6,607 nucleotides of DNA from a bacterium (GTDB lineage: Bacteria; Oederibacteriota; PGYV01; DSBP01): positions 1 to 6,607 of the forward strand of contig DSBP01000099.1 in the NCBI GenBank assembly GCA_011049465.1, in the 5' to 3' direction. Below are positions 5,890 to 6,607 of the stretch, piece after piece. Both the position numbers and the translations under genes were made by a program. The notes under the pieces are model-generated. The model was not told the origin of the DNA. It did no database searches and saw only the letters and a list, made by a program, of their open reading frames with translations. Numbering within the stretch: the stretch's first letter is position 1; each line of letters starts with the position of its first letter.

Positions 5890-6607
5890 CAGGCTCCTGC
5901 TCCTGCTCTGTCCTTTCGACAAACGCGGTAAGATCGGGAAGAAACCAGTCCTTCTGGTTTGCCACAGGGCCGTTCCTGTTCTTTTCTATTATAAGACGAC
6001 ACCGTCTTCCGTGCCTTCTTTCCGTGCCTGACTCATCGGACATTGTCACATCAACCAGCTCATTGTCTTCTTTATGAATAAACATAACCATATCGGCATC
6101 CTGCTCTATCGCGCCCGACTCCCTAAGATCCGAAAGTTTCGGCGCCATTGTCTTTTCAGGCGCCCCTGCTCCCGGCCTTGTTCTGTCCCGCTTTTCAGAT
6201 TCGCGGTTAAGCTGCGACAGGGCAATTACCGGAACATTTGCCTCCCTCGCAAGAGCCTTAAGCGACCTTGAGATATTGGCTATCTGCTGTTCCCTGACCT
6301 TTATCGAAGGGTCCGGCCTTACAAGCTGCATATAATCAACTATTATAAGGTCCAGTTTTTTATCTTCCCTTCTGAGCTGGGTCATATAACTGCGCGCTTT
6401 TGCTCTCATCTCAAAAACCGTATTATCGCCCGTATCAATGCATATATTGGTATCGGAAAGCCTGCCCGCGGCTTCCATTATCTTCTCTTTTTCTTCCCTC
6501 GTAAGGAATTTACCCGTCCTTATTTTCTGTATGTTTACCCTGGATCCTATGGCGAGCAGCCTTCTTATCAGGTCCTCCGCGCTCATTTCAAAACTGAATA
6601 TAAGCAC
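5855..6607 (-). CDS. dnaB: Replicative DNA helicase DnaB, C-terminal part (5' end outside window)
   Basis: DnaB is the hexameric 5'-to-3' helicase that unwinds DNA at the replication fork. Only the last 250 codons are in the window; the N-terminal primase-interaction domain and Walker A lie beyond 6607. The first complete codon is GTG, read internally as Val (VLIFSFEMS), not a start. Visible RecA-fold motifs (window numbering) are FSFEMS (4-9), Walker B LDLIIVDYMQLV (85-96), REQQIANISRSLKALARE (105-122), ALSQLNR (129-135), the DNA-contacting LSDLRESGAIEQDAD (158-172) and the arginine-finger segment EKNRNGP (208-214; usually KQRNGP, so the Lys and Arg are kept). About a dozen extra residues (DRTRPGAGAPEK) lie between SQLNR and LRESG compared with the short forms I recall. 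The acidic tail EQEQEPDEGG overlaps the alr start region. The stop is TGA at 5857-5855. Confidence 0.97.
   Translation of the reverse strand: MLIFSFEMSAEDLIRRLLAIGSRVNIQKIRTGKFLTREEKEKIMEAAGRLSDTNICIDTGDNTVFEMRAKARSYMTQLRREDKKLDLIIVDYMQLVRPDPSIKVREQQIANISRSLKALAREANVPVIALSQLNRESEKRDRTRPGAGAPEKTMAPKLSDLRESGAIEQDADMVMFIHKEDNELVDVTMSDESGTERRHGRRCRLIIEKNRNGPVANQKDWFLPDLTAFVERTEQEQEPDEGGQSVAGAF
5894..5898 (-). promoter_or_regulatory. Ribosome binding site for the alr ATG start
   Basis: AGGAG lies four bases before the ATG at 5889, within a short repeat (GAGCAGGAGCAGGAG) that also encodes the Glu/Gln-rich tail of DnaB. A competing site, AGGGAGGG at 5879-5886, precedes the GTG at 5874, so two starts may be used. 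Confidence 0.5.

Overview
The window is a single, almost gap-free run of eight genes, all read on the minus strand (right to left). It looks like one chromosomal operon, or the middle of one, from a bacterium with a peptidoglycan wall. The encoded proteins are ordinary bacterial housekeeping families with bacterial Shine-Dalgarno sites. I cannot name the phylum. GC content is moderate (hand counts: about 52% over 4201-4740, about 38% over 1801-2580) and Lys-AAA runs are frequent. Both suggest a non-model or uncultured lineage, but this is only an impression.

In transcription order, the right part (6607 to 4762) holds the C-terminal half of the replicative helicase DnaB, cut by the window edge, and then alanine racemase (alr), which overlaps the dnaB end. 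The middle (4754 to 2579) is the complete Holliday-junction set ruvC-ruvA-ruvB. ruvC/ruvA and ruvA/ruvB each share a 4-base ATGA stop/start overlap. The left part (2568 to 17) holds a NUDIX hydrolase, a single-domain STAS protein (anti-sigma-factor-antagonist type) and a membrane-bound GAF-GAF-GGDEF sensor.

The right and middle parts supply replication-fork unwinding, D-alanine for the cell wall, and branch migration and resolution of recombination junctions. The left part is nucleotide housecleaning plus signalling and is visibly more AT-rich. No RNA gene, mobile element, CRISPR array, convincing promoter or intrinsic terminator was seen. There is no non-coding stretch longer than about 25 bases apart from the 16 bases at the left edge, so regulation of the run must lie outside the window or inside coding sequence.

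The main oddity is at the left edge. The GGDEF-domain gene meets an in-frame TAA at 19-17, before the GGDEF signature, and the few codons visible past the stop still resemble the family. I saw no clearly new biological system. The most interesting leads are this interrupted cyclase, its tight coupling to the STAS gene, and a substitution in the RuvA acidic pin.
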